64,000 nucleotides of DNA from Aphelenchoides besseyi (Eukaryota; Nematoda; Chromadorea; Rhabditida; Aphelenchoididae). Position numbers and translations under genes: made by a program. Each line of letters opens with the position of its first letter. The first letter of the stretch is position 1. The notes under the pieces were generated by a model, which searched no databases, was not told the DNA's origin, and was given only the letters and a program-made list of their open reading frames with translations. Shown piece after piece: positions 38,701 to 50,309 of the stretch. Where the stretch lies: positions 10,540,001 to 10,604,000 of the forward strand of contig JAMPIQ010000002.1 of the NCBI GenBank assembly GCA_024699855.1, read 5' to 3'.

Positions 38701-40306
38701 GAACTTGACATCAAATTTCGCAATTCATGGCGCAAAATTCAAAACCCCGTTCATTTCAGTACATCAAAATTCTACTTCCTCACGTCATACTCGTGAGTGT
38801 GCTGATTGGCTACTTGTGTTTGGGAGCGTGGATTTTGATGTTACTCGAAACGAGAACAGAACTAATGGCACGGTAAGAAGCAACAAAGCAAACAAATTAA
38901 TTGCAATTGGTTACATATCGCGCAAATTGGTTCGTCTCACAAACCTAATGACAAATTTTACCGCTGATAGTTGGCAAATTTTAAACGACGCTCAAACGGG
39001 TGTACGTTCAGTTCATCACTCCGAATGGGAGCAAATCTTTCGGTTGGAAGAAAATCTGTGAACCGAAGAATAACAAGCACATTGTAGAGAATATATGTTG
39101 CGGGTCTCGGAAACCGTAGATGATCGGCGACCAATCAGATTGGAGCTTAGAAAGCCGGATTCACTAGAAAATATGCACAACAAGTGGACATTTCCAACCG
39201 CTTTACTTTATGTTCTTACTGTGCTAACAACTTGCGGTTTGCTTTTTTTAAGCATTAAAAAAAAGAGAAATAAGTGGGTTTTAGGTTATGGTGAAGTTTC
39301 GGTGGATACGGACGTTGGGAAAGTGTTTTCGGTTATTTTCGCGTTGGTCGGTATTCCGTTGATGTTCATCACGGCTGCTGATATTGGAAAGTTTCTTTCC
39401 GAAACATTGCTCAAATTTGTGAAGAATTGGTCACGTTTTTTCCGAAGATTCAAGGTATTTCTGTAGCCCGCAAAGACGCCGTCCTTTACACACACTACTT
39501 CAGGATACGTGTCTTCAAACATTTTTCCGTCGAAAATACGTACGTCGAAAATCGATGCAATCAAACAGTGGTCATGTGGAGACGTTGGGCATGTTGGGTT
39601 TGGAAGGTGCCGAAGAGACCTTATGGTTTCCAATCGGCGCTTATGTTTCCTGTATTTGTCTTTATTGTTCTATGGGATCGGCAATGTTCATTAATTGGGA
39701 AAGAAGTTGGTCGTTCATTCATGCCTTCCACTTCGGTTTCAATTTGATTGTTACCGTTGGATTAGGTGATATCGTGGTTACAAACTATGTTTTTCTATCG
39801 TTAATTGTTGCATTTGTAATTGTCGGTATGTATTGTTTGTTTATACGATGAATTAATCTGAAAATTGTAGGTTTGTCCGTGGTTACGATGTGCGTTGACT
39901 TGGCATCAACTCACTTGAAAGCGTACTTTACACGAATTCACTACTTTGGTCGAGCGAAGAAGTTCCTTGGAATGAGTGAAGAGTTGAAGGAGATTGTCGC
40001 ACTCCTTGGTGCAATGAGGAAAAAGAAAGGTGGAAAAGTGGGTTTCATACGATTCGGGAATATATTTAAAAATTTACGTTTCAGGTTACTTGGAATGACG
40101 TCCGTGACTTTCTTGACAATGAGTTGCGTGATCGACCATTTGAACCGCACGAGCTGCTCATGAAATTGCGATTCATCGACGAAACCAGCTCTTCTGGTAT
40201 GAACACAATTAGACACAATAGTTTCCAGTCCGATCTACTGCGCGACAACGAGTATATTCGACGATTAACGGCACTTCGGCCGATGGAAGAACCAGCATAT
40301 CTTTGA
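32652..40306 (+). CDS. twk: TWK two-pore-domain potassium channel with multiple alternative first exons
   Basis: A background K+ channel subunit with four membrane helices and two pore loops. The shared part starts with the common exon 38327-38475 (VTARWDGIPLTSQ..), then TM1 (LPHVILVSVLIGYLCLGAWI, from 38760). Pore 1 reads LTVLTTC|GYGEV, split by an intron at about 39233-39283. Next come TM2 (VFSVIFALVGIPLMFI), a basic loop, TM3 and pore 2 NLIVTVGLGDIVV. TM4 and a tail with KKKGGKVTWNDVRDFL follow, and TGA ends at 40306. The filter sequences are T-x-GYG and T-x-GLG as in TWK channels. Seven upstream coding starts are each annotated below. The join from the TM1 exon (GTAAGA at 38873) to the next exon is not resolved; no good acceptor is visible before the extracellular loop. 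The span given covers all alternative starts. Confidence 0.88.
33020..33257 (+). other. twk: TWK alternative first exon b
   Basis: ATG 33020 (MIQSLSSNLMADQRW) stays open for about 80 codons, ends ..ITCAEWN and meets the strong donor G|GTAAGT in phase 1, matching the phase of the common exon at 38327. Confidence 0.55.
33468..33750 (+). other. twk: TWK alternative first exon c
   Basis: ATG 33468 gives MGQLSSPIISPDSRSR, open for about 94 codons to ..RAHLPK with G|GTAAGT in phase 1. Gly2 with a following Ser/Pro-rich stretch would allow N-myristoylation, a difference from the other starts. No acceptor in frame lies before it, so it acts as a first coding exon. Confidence 0.6.
34612..34801 (+). 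other. twk: TWK alternative first exon d
   Basis: ATG 34612 gives a basic N-terminus (MFYAAKKSMFLRRFWNEW) open to ..SSPPAIRD and donor G|GTGAGT in phase 1, the same phase as the other starts. Confidence 0.55.
35771..35954 (+). other. twk: TWK alternative first exon e
   Basis: ATG 35771 gives MFYRFYSRKRKQAVAKR, open to ..PTDAIRKNAL with donor A|GTAAGT in phase 1. It begins like exon d (MFY, then basic residues). Joining to the common exon would give Asn instead of Asp at the junction. Confidence 0.5.
36583..36781 (+). other. twk: TWK alternative first exon f
   Basis: ATG 36583 gives MFHTSTVSILHLPTQHYF, open to ..GLFTLYE and donor G|GTAAGA in phase 1. Confidence 0.5.
37662..38201 (+). other. 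twk: TWK alternative N-terminus g (two exons)
   Basis: ATG 37662 (MFFYSPKEKSNIVRRPT) runs to CAG and donor GTATCG near 37720. The next exon enters at TTTTCACAG near 37763 and encodes a 146-residue polar segment (SSIRRSIIDLRRRSR, EEVAEELYALGAASAVLAAS, AVILRRPTITIQEDGRVLI), ending G|GTAGAC at 38201 in phase 1. It is the nearest and longest start, and its coding quality is the best of the set. Confidence 0.65.
38327..38475 (+). other. twk: TWK common acceptor exon
   Basis: The acceptor TTGTAG precedes AT CAT GTT, so any upstream exon ending in phase 1 with G gives Asp-His-Val. The exon encodes DHVTARWDGIPLTSQGGM and an acidic stretch, ends GTAAAG|GTCAGT in phase 0, and joins TM1 at 38760. Confidence 0.7.
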
Positions 40307-40854
40307 AATCTTTCAATCCTGCCCTTCTATGAATGTTCAATTGAGAATTTGTTTCGTTGTTCAGGTATCATTTATGCAATTGCGTCTTGCCTTCTCACCG
40401 GATTACTATTGCATTCATTCTTCTCATAGGTTTTGCGTAATAAAAATTTTAATATCAACTTCGAGGATCATAGCAATGGTTCCATAATGCCGTGGGGTTG
40501 GGCAATTCTAAGTCACCGGATTCCATTATCTGTTTAATTGAAACTCAAGTTCCCATCTCGATTTAAATTCTTCGCGAAGCAAATTGTCCGCTTTGCAGCG
40601 CAGAAAAACGATCGAAGTCCTTTAGTACATAAAGGGACTTCCGATCAGCCGGTGGCCATGATTCCCACGCCACTTTGACCGCAGAACGTCCCGTTGACGA
40701 ACGGTTCGGTCGCTCTGCAGGAGTCACCCACGGTTATCTTTATAATCGATTTTGTTCGTTGTCTATTTGTTCTATAAAATTTTCTTTGCACCGAAAAAAA
40801 GAAATTTTACAAAATCGACGGAGTCCAAATGATATTTGGCAACAGTCTTATCAT
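40307..40854. other. 3' flank of the TWK gene
   Basis: Expected 3' UTR and intergenic sequence, with AATAAA at about 40439. No gene seen. Confidence 0.45.
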
Positions 40855-41171
40855 ACTGACAAGGAGTGCGTCTGAAAGAATCCTGCGATATTTCGTCGTC
40901 ATAGATATCAATCGATGCGTCTCGACGAACTGAACATTTCTATGTAAGTCATTTTTGCCGTAACTCTGATATGGCCGAGATTTTGGCCAAAAATCAAAAA
41001 CACTAAAATCGCTGAAATCATAGTATCGATTATGCTGATCATCGTGGTGAAGTCCGTTTATTCTTATCTCACTTCATTATGGAGATATTGGCCGTTTGAT
41101 TTGGCCAAAATTCACTCCGGATTATCGCCCGCTAATCTTCCTTTGGAAGTGTGAGTTGCAATAGTCCAATA

Positions 41172-41235
41172 GTCGAGTGAGTAAGTGATGGGCTTGCGAA
41201 CTCTTTTGGAGGTTGCAGGTTTAATTCTCTCTGCT
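41172..41235 (+). repeat. tRNA-like pol III promoter sequence, left arm
   Basis: The sequence GTCGAGTGAGTAAGTGATGG has an A-box-like start resembling the D-arm of Ser/Leu tRNAs, followed by GGTTTAATTC, a decayed B box. No paired acceptor stem is visible, so this is not a functional tRNA. Confidence 0.5.
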
Positions 41236-41369
41236 GTCAAATGCAAGTTGCTGTCTTGAATCCACAAAGGGAAAAGGAAAAGAGTGAATAGCAGGTGAGT
41301 ACGAAGGATCCAATCGACTTTTTCTCACTTTTTGGAGTCGTTTTGGTAGAACGCAGCAATTGAAAGAGA

Positions 41370-41440
41370 CGATCGAAGGAGTCGAACTCGCGACCTCCAA
41401 AAGAGTTCGCAAGCCCATCACTTGCTCACTCGACTATTGC
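41370..41440 (-). repeat. tRNA-like pol III promoter sequence, right arm
   Basis: On the minus strand GTCGAGTGAGCAAGTGATGG is followed by GAGTTCGACTCC (41378-41389), close to the B-box consensus GGTTCGANTCC. Better preserved than the left copy. It points to a tRNA-derived SINE as the source. Confidence 0.55.
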
Positions 41441-41743
41441 AGCTCACACTTCCAAAGGAAGATCAGCAGACCATAACTCGGAGTGAATTTCGGCCAAATA
41501 AATCGGCCAATATCTCCATAATGAAGTGAGATAAAAATAAACGGACTTCACCACGATGATCAGCATAATCGATACTATGATTTCAGCGATTTTAGTGTTT
41601 TTGGTTTTTGGCCAAAATCTCGGCCATATCAGAGTTACGGCAAAAATGACTTACACATAAATGTTCAGCTCGTTGAGACGCATCGATTGATATCAATGAC
41701 GACGAAATATCACAGGATTCTTTCAGACGCACTCCTTGTGAGT

Positions 41744-42268
41744 TCTACTCCACTGTGAAACATAAATTTGTGGAGAATAACTCTTGCGGGTTTCGACAGC
41801 CAATCGGTTTTTGTAAACCTCAAGAGTTGCGTCAAGCCTCACAAAGGTTGCGCTTCTTAATACGATGGATCCGAGGCAAATGGTTTCAGATTCGATTTGA
41901 ACATTTATCGTCGGTTACAAGGCGGGGGTAGAAAAAAACGAGGTTGACCTCGCAATACTAACTCAAATACCGTGACCAATAAAAGTAACCTAACGAATGA
42001 TGAAATTTTGAAAGAAGTAATCATAACGAACGAAAACTAATCGACGAAATCTCAAATGAACTTGAAACCAACAGTTTGGGCCAAACAGAAACCAAACAAA
42101 CGAATCAAAACACAAACACTGAGTTGTTGATGGAAATTAATGAAGTAAATCTAACAACATTTTATTTTCAAATATCACTACACAAAACCACACACACACA
42201 CAATACCCGGGAGCCGCGGTAGCGGCGACCAGCCTCTGGTTGATTTAATTGATGCTTTGTTTTTTAGA
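41744..42268. other. AT-rich intergenic sequence with a CA microsatellite
   Basis: No gene seen. A short (CA)n run lies at about 42187-42202, directly before a GC-rich patch (about 42208-42233) and the acceptor of the next gene at 42267. Confidence 0.5.
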
Positions 42269-44300
42269 ATGCAGTGTGAATCTGACACTGCGTATTGGAT
42301 GTTGGCGATGATGATGTTAGTCATCATCGTCAGTTGGCTCCTCAACTACAATATCAACCGGCGCCCCGGAACTATTCACCGATTGGTGAATCCGAGGATC
42401 ATCGAGAGTCGTAAGTGCACTCTGATATACCAGAGAATAATAACTGTTTTAGGCTAGTTGCCGATATATTGGGCGCTCCGGATACGGAAATTAATGAAAA
42501 AATTCGTGCCGAAACAGCAGCTGAAGCTCTACAGGTCACTAACGCGATTAACAACATGCAAATGCAAATAGATCCCACTCAACCAATAGAACCAATCATT
42601 GCCAAAGAATTTTCGATGGCTGTTGATAACCAAGAAGTTTCACAAATATTGTTAGAATTACTTGCAATATTTGAAGATCCAGTTACTGAACCCAATGAAG
42701 AACAAGTATTTTCGCTGGACGAGCAATTCATTAAATCCATTTCACATCCAACCGATGAATCACGAGCCTTGGATTCTCTAATGGATTTCATACTCATCGG
42801 CAATATCGAGTGGTGGTTCAACCAAAGTATCGCGCATTCAATACCTGATGAATTCAAAAGATGCGGTATGACTCAACAAATGATCGAAGATTGGAACTCA
42901 GCGTCATCAAAAATGTCTTACCTGCAGATTAGGGACATGCCAAACATAGCTGAAGAAGGCTACTACAAAGTGCCCGAAGAAGTACGCAAATCATACACGC
43001 AACATTCCCTTCATTATTAGACCTACACATCCTTGCTGGCTCAAAAGCTGATGGACGTTCAACTTCATCGTGTGTTACGCGACATCGAAGAATTTCAACA
43101 ACAGATCAAAACAACCTTCCCGAACACCGACAATGTTTGTAATTCAGTAACTTCATCCACTGTTTAACAAGACGTCGACCTGGAAGTAGTAGCACTACAA
43201 CTGCCAAGAAAATAGCCGCTGAAACAAAGAAACAACAAGAAAAACACTCCGAGGTCACATTTACAGCGCCAAATCAAAAGTCCGAAACGCTTGTTCTCGT
43301 ATATGCTCTTGACGCCCTGTTTACACTCATCGATTTCTTCAACGCAGTGAAAGACGAAGACGTCGATTTCAAATGGGCTATAGCCAACGCACAAAATGCG
43401 GGTCGTTCAATTACTTGGCAACAAAGTAGCTCACAAGCATCACTTCATGCTATTCAAATCGCTCTGGGAATTGGCTCCGGACGTTTCAAGCATCTTGTCC
43501 GTCGAAATTTCGCACATATAAAGTTTGGATTATCTGCAGACCTTGGAGGTAGCACGAGCTTCCAAAGCCTCTTCGCTAACAACAAAGCAGTTGTTAATTA
43601 CAACAAGGTCGGAAATTGCATAAAGACGGGACAAGTCGACAGTTTCCTGATTGGTTTCTTCAAATACACGAACCAAGAAGAAAAAGAGGAACTATACAAC
43701 ATCCTCCGACCGTTTATAATAACCAGAGACAGAGCCTCGGAAGTAAGTAATAACTAATTCAAGTTCATGAACTCAAAAGGCGAAGAAATGGACAAAATCG
43801 CGGCTGTGCTAATTTATGAAGGAAGAGGACGAGCAATTTTGAACTACAGACAAATTGCTCTTCAAATTGAAGACACTGAAGGACCAATAATCGCATTGAG
43901 CGAAAGTTTGCAGTCTCCAAAACTTCGTAATTTGGCAAAAGCAATCTCCATCAAATACGACGCGAATATTGTAATCTGCAACGACGGCGATGCCACCGGT
44001 CTTCAAACGATTCGAGCGTTGGCCGATCATTATTTCAAGGGATTCACACCTAATGATGATGCAGACGTCCCATTTGAACCTGTCGATCCAGATGCCCTAC
44101 CAGACGATGAAACCTCAAAAGATTTTCCAGACACTTCCAACGACGATTTTGACCCGAAGAAGTTTTCCGTCGCATTTCTGTGGCCATCACTTGTGCTACA
44201 TAATTGGATAGATGTGTTCTTCCCGCCGTTGCGACAAGAATACTGTCAACGGTGGAATAGAAAGATCCTGGCAAACCAGAGAATACATTGTCCAATATGA
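42269..44300 (+). CDS. Unidentified gene, membrane-anchored start; possibly decaying
   Basis: ATG 42269 follows TTTTTTAG and opens a one-helix start (YWMLAMMMLVIIVSWLL). A 47-nt intron (GTAAGT 42411 to GGCTAG) leads in frame to ..LADILGAPDTEINEK. A 39-nt intron (GTACGC..ATTATTAG, about 42980-43018) and one of about 74 nt (about 43136-43209) keep the frame into a 170-residue region (DEDVDFKWAIANAQNAGRS, LHAIQIALGIGSGRFKHL). At 43743 a GTAAGT is followed by stop codons and only a 21-nt in-frame acceptor. Beyond about 44200 two competing frames appear coding-like (one reaches 44423, another about 44550). The protein is acidic and Asn/Gln-rich. I recognise no family; it could be an orphan host gene, a pseudogene or domesticated foreign sequence. 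Confidence 0.5.
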
Positions 44301-45401
44301 TGAATAATATGGAATTAACCGGGTACGGCCACTGGCAACCAGGAAAAGACCCACTGGATATAAACAATCGGATGGAAGAACACCAGTTTATTTTGCCGCT
44401 TATCTTGCTGGAATCGGCCAGATAACAAAAATTCTACGAAGGAGGAACAAACTCAACGAAGAACAACAAAAGTTATACAAGCGGATTCAGTTCGAATACT
44501 GTGTGGCGCGCTCACCGAATGCACATTTATGCACAGCTACGATCTACCAATAACGCGCCGCACATCGCTTATAATTTACGCAATACACGGAAAAGACTAC
44601 TGGAATTATCCATTATCTGATGTCCTCCAATGCAAAACTTATTTACAACCGTAACTTTGCGTAACATCTCATCCCACTAGCAATAGAACCGAGAATTTCG
44701 GGTCAACGAGGATGCCGGGTTCCGAACTTCTTCCTGAGACGTCCTTCTTTTTGAACACTGAGTAGCAAATCCTAAAACGCCGACTTCTTTCGTGAATTCT
44801 CTTCTTCTTTTTCTTCCAATTCGAATGTTTTTCGTATTCTGTACCCTCGATCTTTTGGTTTTGAATTTTAACTTCATTGTTCCTGATTCTCCCATCCATT
44901 CCCACCATTTTGCCCTTAAGGCTTGTTTCTCTTCACGATATCCATCTACTGTAATTTGTAATATTTTGCTTACAATAACATAAACATCGTTCATAAAGAT
45001 TCGAAATATCCATGCGAACATTCAACGCGGACGGGAAGTGGGATCGCAATTGAAGAAGAACGCGACCAATTGGGCGGTCACGTACTCGCTTCACCGACGA
45101 CTTTGCACGAACTGTTAGCCACATCGCTCATGCACGGACGTTGTCTCAACATCTGAGTGGAAACGACTGAGGGCATCCTTCGACTCCTTCTTACGATGAT
45201 CTTTTATTGTTGTACTTTGGCGATTAAAGGAAATAAAATTGAAATAGCAATGGTTTTTATTTGGCATATTTCTTACAAAGAATTTTAGTGAAATTTTGTG
45301 CGAAAACTCTGGAAATCGAGTGTTCGAATGTTTTCACTGATTTCTTCTCATTTCAATCGGATATGAAACAGCAGCTAACAACAAAGTTACTTGTTGAGCT
45401 C
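44301..45401. other. Possible 3' remainder of the orphan gene, then intergenic
   Basis: A plus-strand open stretch continues to about 44550 in a shifted frame (includes KLNEEQQKLYKRIQFEYC), probably a last exon or a frameshifted remnant. AATAAA lies at 45232-45237 (+). Minus-strand frames at 44669-45021 are basic and match nothing. Confidence 0.35.
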
Positions 45402-48400
45402 CTAGTAACTAGTTCGAAGAGATCGCATGAACTCCTGAGCGTCTTTGTCTTCTTTTCGGCTATCCAAAACTTCCAAAGCGTTGTGATCTTAAACGAGAGT
45501 TTGATGTCTTTCGATTCGTTTACCTTTGTTAGAGGAATGAATAAGAACCAAATTGAATTGACGTAAAGTATTCGAAACACCGGCAGTGCCGAAACCTGGA
45601 ACTTCGGTCAAATCCAAAAACGCTTCGCCAGCAAAGTCGTTCGATCGAAACATGTCGTGGTCCATGACAACGAAATGAACGAGTGCACATGGTGGTAATT
45701 TAGGTGCAATGTGACTGAAGGAACATTATTCGTGGATTATGATAGAAACTTACAATTCAAAAGTTTCGTCAAAAATCGGATTCAAACATTTGCTAACAAC
45801 TTTTGTTTTAGCCGTTGAAAGCAAAGGAAAACGAATTCGGGGTACTACTTCAATGACGACAAACGGGTCGCTTAGTCCATTTGAATCGAGTGGAATCACT
45901 TGTTTAGCGCCAATAACTGAAATTGTCCAGTCGATTACAAAAACTGTAAGATTGCTCACCGTCCATGTTCAATGTTTGGCTATTTGAGTTGTAATAAGCG
46001 CGGACATTCAAAATGCCATACTTACACTCCGAAACCTCGCTCTGTGTTTTCAGCAAATCCATGTAATATTGTTCTATTAATTTAACCGTGCTCAATTGGT
46101 TCAACGTTAACTGAGAGACTAAGGCCTAAATTTAGAGTATGGTCAAAGCGGGAACAAATGTTGTTGCTTACCCGATGTGATGGCATTGATGCAAATGCTT
46201 CCATTGATATACCTTTACCACCGGCGTGAAAGAACTCGACCAAAACGTTCCACGCTTCGGACAAACGCATATAAAACGGCGGCTCAAGACCCGGGTTTTC
46301 ATTTACGCAGTCTTGTAACAGACGCACCAACACATTAACTTGACCGTGCATAATCCGTATAAAATTTCGATGCAAAAGATTTCGATGAATTGAAGATAAC
46401 TCGGTGTCCAACTGAAACAAGAATTTTAAATGCATCGCCATCCTTCTACTTACCATATCGGTTAGTGGTTTTAACGATTGATCAACCGGACAAGCACCAG
46501 GACTCCAAGCCAAGTGGAAAACGTGTTTTTTCATTTGCGGAACTTGTCGTTGAACCATTCGCTCTACGGTACAATCGATCTGTTCACCGATGTATCGTTC
46601 ACAGGTCTCCAATTCACGTTCAACGTTCGCACGCCAACCGCCTTTTTGTTTCGTAATTTTCGTGAAGGAATCGCACAATTCATCCAAATTCAATTTCTCC
46701 GAAATGCTTAGCGTTCTTCGCACTTGTTCAGCATTATTGATGACCGCACAAAACTGAAATGAAATTAGTGAGTGCTTGAATTCACATCACCTACGATGTT
46801 GACCAGTGCCGGTGGAAGGACCGGATTTAGTTGTCCGCAGAAGCCGTCAGCCGCCAACTGGGCCATGATTCGATCAACGTAGTACTCGGCAATCTTGCAA
46901 ACAGTTTGAACAATTTTCTCGGTCAAATCGACTTGTGTGTAAACGTCTTTAACGGCCATTCGTTCCCATGTTGTCATGATTTGATCGATGATGTGACAAA
47001 CATCGATGTACGAGCTGGTGTGTCGAAATTCGTTGGACGAGATTTGAACCTGTGCATCCAACTGACATGCCAAATCAACACGTGCAAAACCCTTCACACG
47101 CGCCAAATCAAACCATTTGGCAATCGCCCGATCGAACATCGGGTCCCATTCAATCGTATCCATTTTGTATCTGAAAGCTTTTGTAAAAACACGTTGCATT
47201 AGAGATTTTACTTTATTTTAGACGAACGAAAACGTCGAAAATCGCTAAGCTCTAAATGAATTTTCAACATAGAAGTTAGAGAAGACTCTTCGTCTGGTGC
47301 ATTCAACATCTGAACTTTCAATCCTTTTGTTAAAGTTGCCAATCAACCTACGGATATTTTCAATCCAAACTGTTTTTCGTTCATCAATTCGGCCGCAATA
47401 TACTCGTAGAGCTGCAATTAAGGGTTAACATAATTTCATTTTCGTTGAACAAAAATACCATTCGGTCGAACACTTGGTACATAGGAACGGCGTATTCAAC
47501 ATCTGCATTGCTTCGAAAAATCGGCTCGAAATGAGTACTCTTGGCACAGGCGGCATTCAAAACCAACAACAAGTTGTAAAGTTCTTCACAAGCATTCTGT
47601 AAACAAACGTTTAAGATCGAATTCATATGTTCAATCTAACCGATGGGTTTTCCACTTTTTTCAAACGTTCGTTGAAATAATTTACTGCGCTTTTCTAAAC
47701 AACTTTCCAGATCAACATCTTGTCTTTTAACCTACAGTCAAACAGTCGACAATGTCCTGCTCGAAATATCGGGCTGCGGGCATAGTTTTCTGGTAAATTG
47801 CGCTGTTACGCATCAACTTCAAACACCTGAAATAGAAATGTTATTGTCATCAATGGATAATTCTGTCTACCGAATCATATCTCCAAAAAACTCCAATTGT
47901 ACACGCTTCTCCACGTTAATATTCGTCCGATGTTTGAGAAGTTGCTCGTGACAATGTTCATCGAAACGTTGAAACGAATCGGCCAACATGTTCTCTTCTT
48001 CTTTGTCCAAAGCCAACGGCACCCATTTGGCAATCAAGTTTTGAAGAATTTCGTATAAAAACGCATAAGATATGGAAATGTTCGTCATTGCACTGTATGC
48101 CAGCCATTGACCTATTGAGTTATATTGAATCTTGCCCAATAAACGTTGCTTACACATATTCTGATGCACCTCCGTGAGATCTCCTTGGACGGCGTGTTGA
48201 TGTAAAATCATCTTTGCGGTTTCCGGCAAATCTCCGTGGTAGAAACTAACCGGAGCCTAAAAACAGCAATCATTATTGTGCGTGTCTGAGCACTAACTCC
48301 AGAAAAACGAATCTCTTGAAGTGCAAATTGTCGAATGAGTTCAATGTGTTGTTTGACATCGAGCAAGTCATCTTCTTGGTCGTTTATTCGCTCTTCCTTT

Positions 48401-50013
48401 GTGCTCAACCACAACCTCAACAAAACTTGGCCCGAGACTTCGGATTTTTCTGATCGCTTCTCCAACGTGAACCATTCTTCCGTGCCAGTGGACGGTATGT
48501 CCTGAAGAATCAAAACATTTGAGTATCGGGAATCCCTTTTACTTTTATTCGTAAATTAACTGATCCCAAAAAGTCGTCCAGTAGATCGTCGGAATCTGCT
48601 CGAGCGCTTTGTGTAACTTCTTTGAAGTATCGTCCCAATCCTTTCAAGCCACTGATTTGATTGAGTGAAGTTACTGCATCCAATACGCTGCTCTCTTCAT
48701 CGTCGTGATCCCTGCAATGAGTTGGACGTTATTTCAATTTTCTTTTCGTATTCACCATATATCTAAATGGAAACGATCGGTTGCTACATCCTCAACAATA
48801 AACTGGAATTTTTCGTTCCATTTCGGAAACAAAGTTTTGCGCTGAACCGATGATGCTTTGATCAGTTTGGCCGGAATTCCCTTCATTTCCGAAGTTGTGC
48901 CTTTTTTCGAACCCAATTTTCTTCTGAACGAACCACCGAATCGATGCAAAACTCCGGCGTGTTTTTGAACAGCTTGCTGAAGAGTTTAAAATTTAATTTT
49001 TTGTCATTAGTCAAAATCTCGTGTGTATTCGAGACTCGAATCATTCACCAGAGAAACAGACAGGAAGAAAACCGTAGTCCACAGTACGCCCTTAAATGCA
49101 AAAAAGAAACCGAAATGTTAAAAGAAAAGAAGCTGGAAATCAAAGTTGTTATATCCCGAAAAATGTGCATTTAACGGTTTCTGTTTATACCGTGAGGCTT
49201 GCTCGGCGTGTGGACGACGGCGGACGAGCTGGAGCAGTAACGATGCTTGTTTTACTCACAGCTGAGGGTGATGATGGCTGTCCATCAATTGACGGATCTT
49301 CGGGTGGAGTTTTGTCGCCGGATGAATTGCGTGTTCTCGACTCTTTTCGACGCCGACCCGGTATTACACCCATCATAGTAAACGGATCGCTAAAGCCTAC
49401 AAATTAGACGCATTTATTTCTATCTAATTGTTAAGCCTACCATTAATGTCTTTGGCAATCAGATCTCTGGCTTCAAGTAAATGGACGTTGAGTAACACCA
49501 CAGGTGGCTATAAGAAATTAGATAACTCGAAAGTCATTTTCGCTTAATAACTTTTTCTTTACGTGCTCGATCAATAAGCTTTAAATGTCGCGAATCTTCG
49601 ATTTGAAAGGCAGTTTTGACATATTCGATTAGTTGATGTTCGGGAATACACGTCGTGTTACCGACTTTATGTACGATCGTATACAACGCTTCGACGTACA
49701 AATTCTGAAAAGATACATCAAAAGTAAAAGAACGATTAGTTACATCCAATGCTTGTTGATTTTCATTAATCGTCAGCCGAACAATAGTCAGTTGACCGTC
49801 ATTAGCTGTGCTATCTTCTTCAACGGTTGGTGTCTGAATGAACTGCTCGAAGAAATAGCCGTCGGATGCTTGAACCCTGAAAATTTGATAGTTAGACTCG
49901 ATAAACTTTCAGCTAAACTATTGAGTGTTCTGTTTTGCCTTAATTACAACTTCTTACCGCAGAAAGCGACGATGAACTCGACGATGTCGCGTGCGAATCG
50001 TTAAATCGGACAT
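45402..50013 (-). CDS. BAIAP3/Munc13-4-like C2-MUN-C2 protein
   Basis: A vesicle priming and trafficking factor. ATG 50013 ([13 protein letters not shown]) leads through a phase-2 intron into [12 protein letters not shown] and [11 protein letters not shown]2A starts [18 protein letters not shown] with GFSDPF, and is interrupted by a Ser/Pro-rich loop (about 49190-49370) before [14 protein letters not shown]. The MUN-type helical domain spans about 46.1-48.5 kb ([40 protein letters not shown]). C2B reads [29 protein letters not shown], with [14 protein letters not shown] supplying the second aspartate loop, so Ca2+ binding looks intact. The end is LRTSY and TAG at 45402. Introns are 36-50 nt. 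The paired C2 domains around MUN without a C1 domain argue for BAIAP3/UNC13D rather than UNC-13. Confidence 0.9.
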
Positions 50014-50277
50014 TTTTAAGAGTTTTTTTATTGTAAGCGAGCCTATGCAGCACTTTAAAATATCCTCTACTTGCGATATTGTAGTAATAAGTAGAAAAAG
50101 TTAGAGGGTATGGTCGTTGAAATGAACTTCGATCCTCGATGTTTGTAGACGATTTGCGTATAAAAAGTAGAATAAAACTAGAACTAATCATATCACACGG
50201 TTGACCTCATCATTTTTTGCCCTTAGTTTTACATTGGTCGTAAAACAAATACGGGATTTAGGAAGAACAGGACTTTC

Positions 50278-50309
50278 ATCAACTTCTTGCTTTTGACAAG
50301 AAGGTTGAT
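50278..50309. repeat. Imperfect hairpin
   Basis: ATCAACTTCTTG is followed by a 7-nt loop and CAAGAAGGTTGAT, a 12-bp stem with one bulged G. Its function is unknown; it is too short for a microRNA precursor. Confidence 0.5.

Larger units (their letters stand above)
40855..41743. repeat. Large foldback element with about 360-nt inverted arms
   Basis: The left arm, from 40855 (ACTGACAAGGAGTGCGTCTG), reappears inverted on the right, ending at 41743 (mirror ACTCACAAGGAGTGCGTCTG). The arms match at most positions through about 41215 and 41375, with scattered mismatches and a small insertion near 41164-41172, so the element is not recent. The central 160 nt is mostly not palindromic. No open frame for a transposase exists. 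No clear target-site duplication is visible at the edges. Confidence 0.85.

Noticed and set aside
41172..41440. Functional tRNA genes in the foldback arms
   Set aside because: A- and B-box-like sequence is present, but no acceptor stem pairs and the anticodon arm is not well formed.
42269..44550. Virus-derived capsid or nucleoprotein explanation
   Set aside because: At first the stops and frame changes suggested an endogenous viral remnant, but the first three interruptions resolve as host-like short introns, and no viral motif was recognised. I kept it as an unidentified gene.
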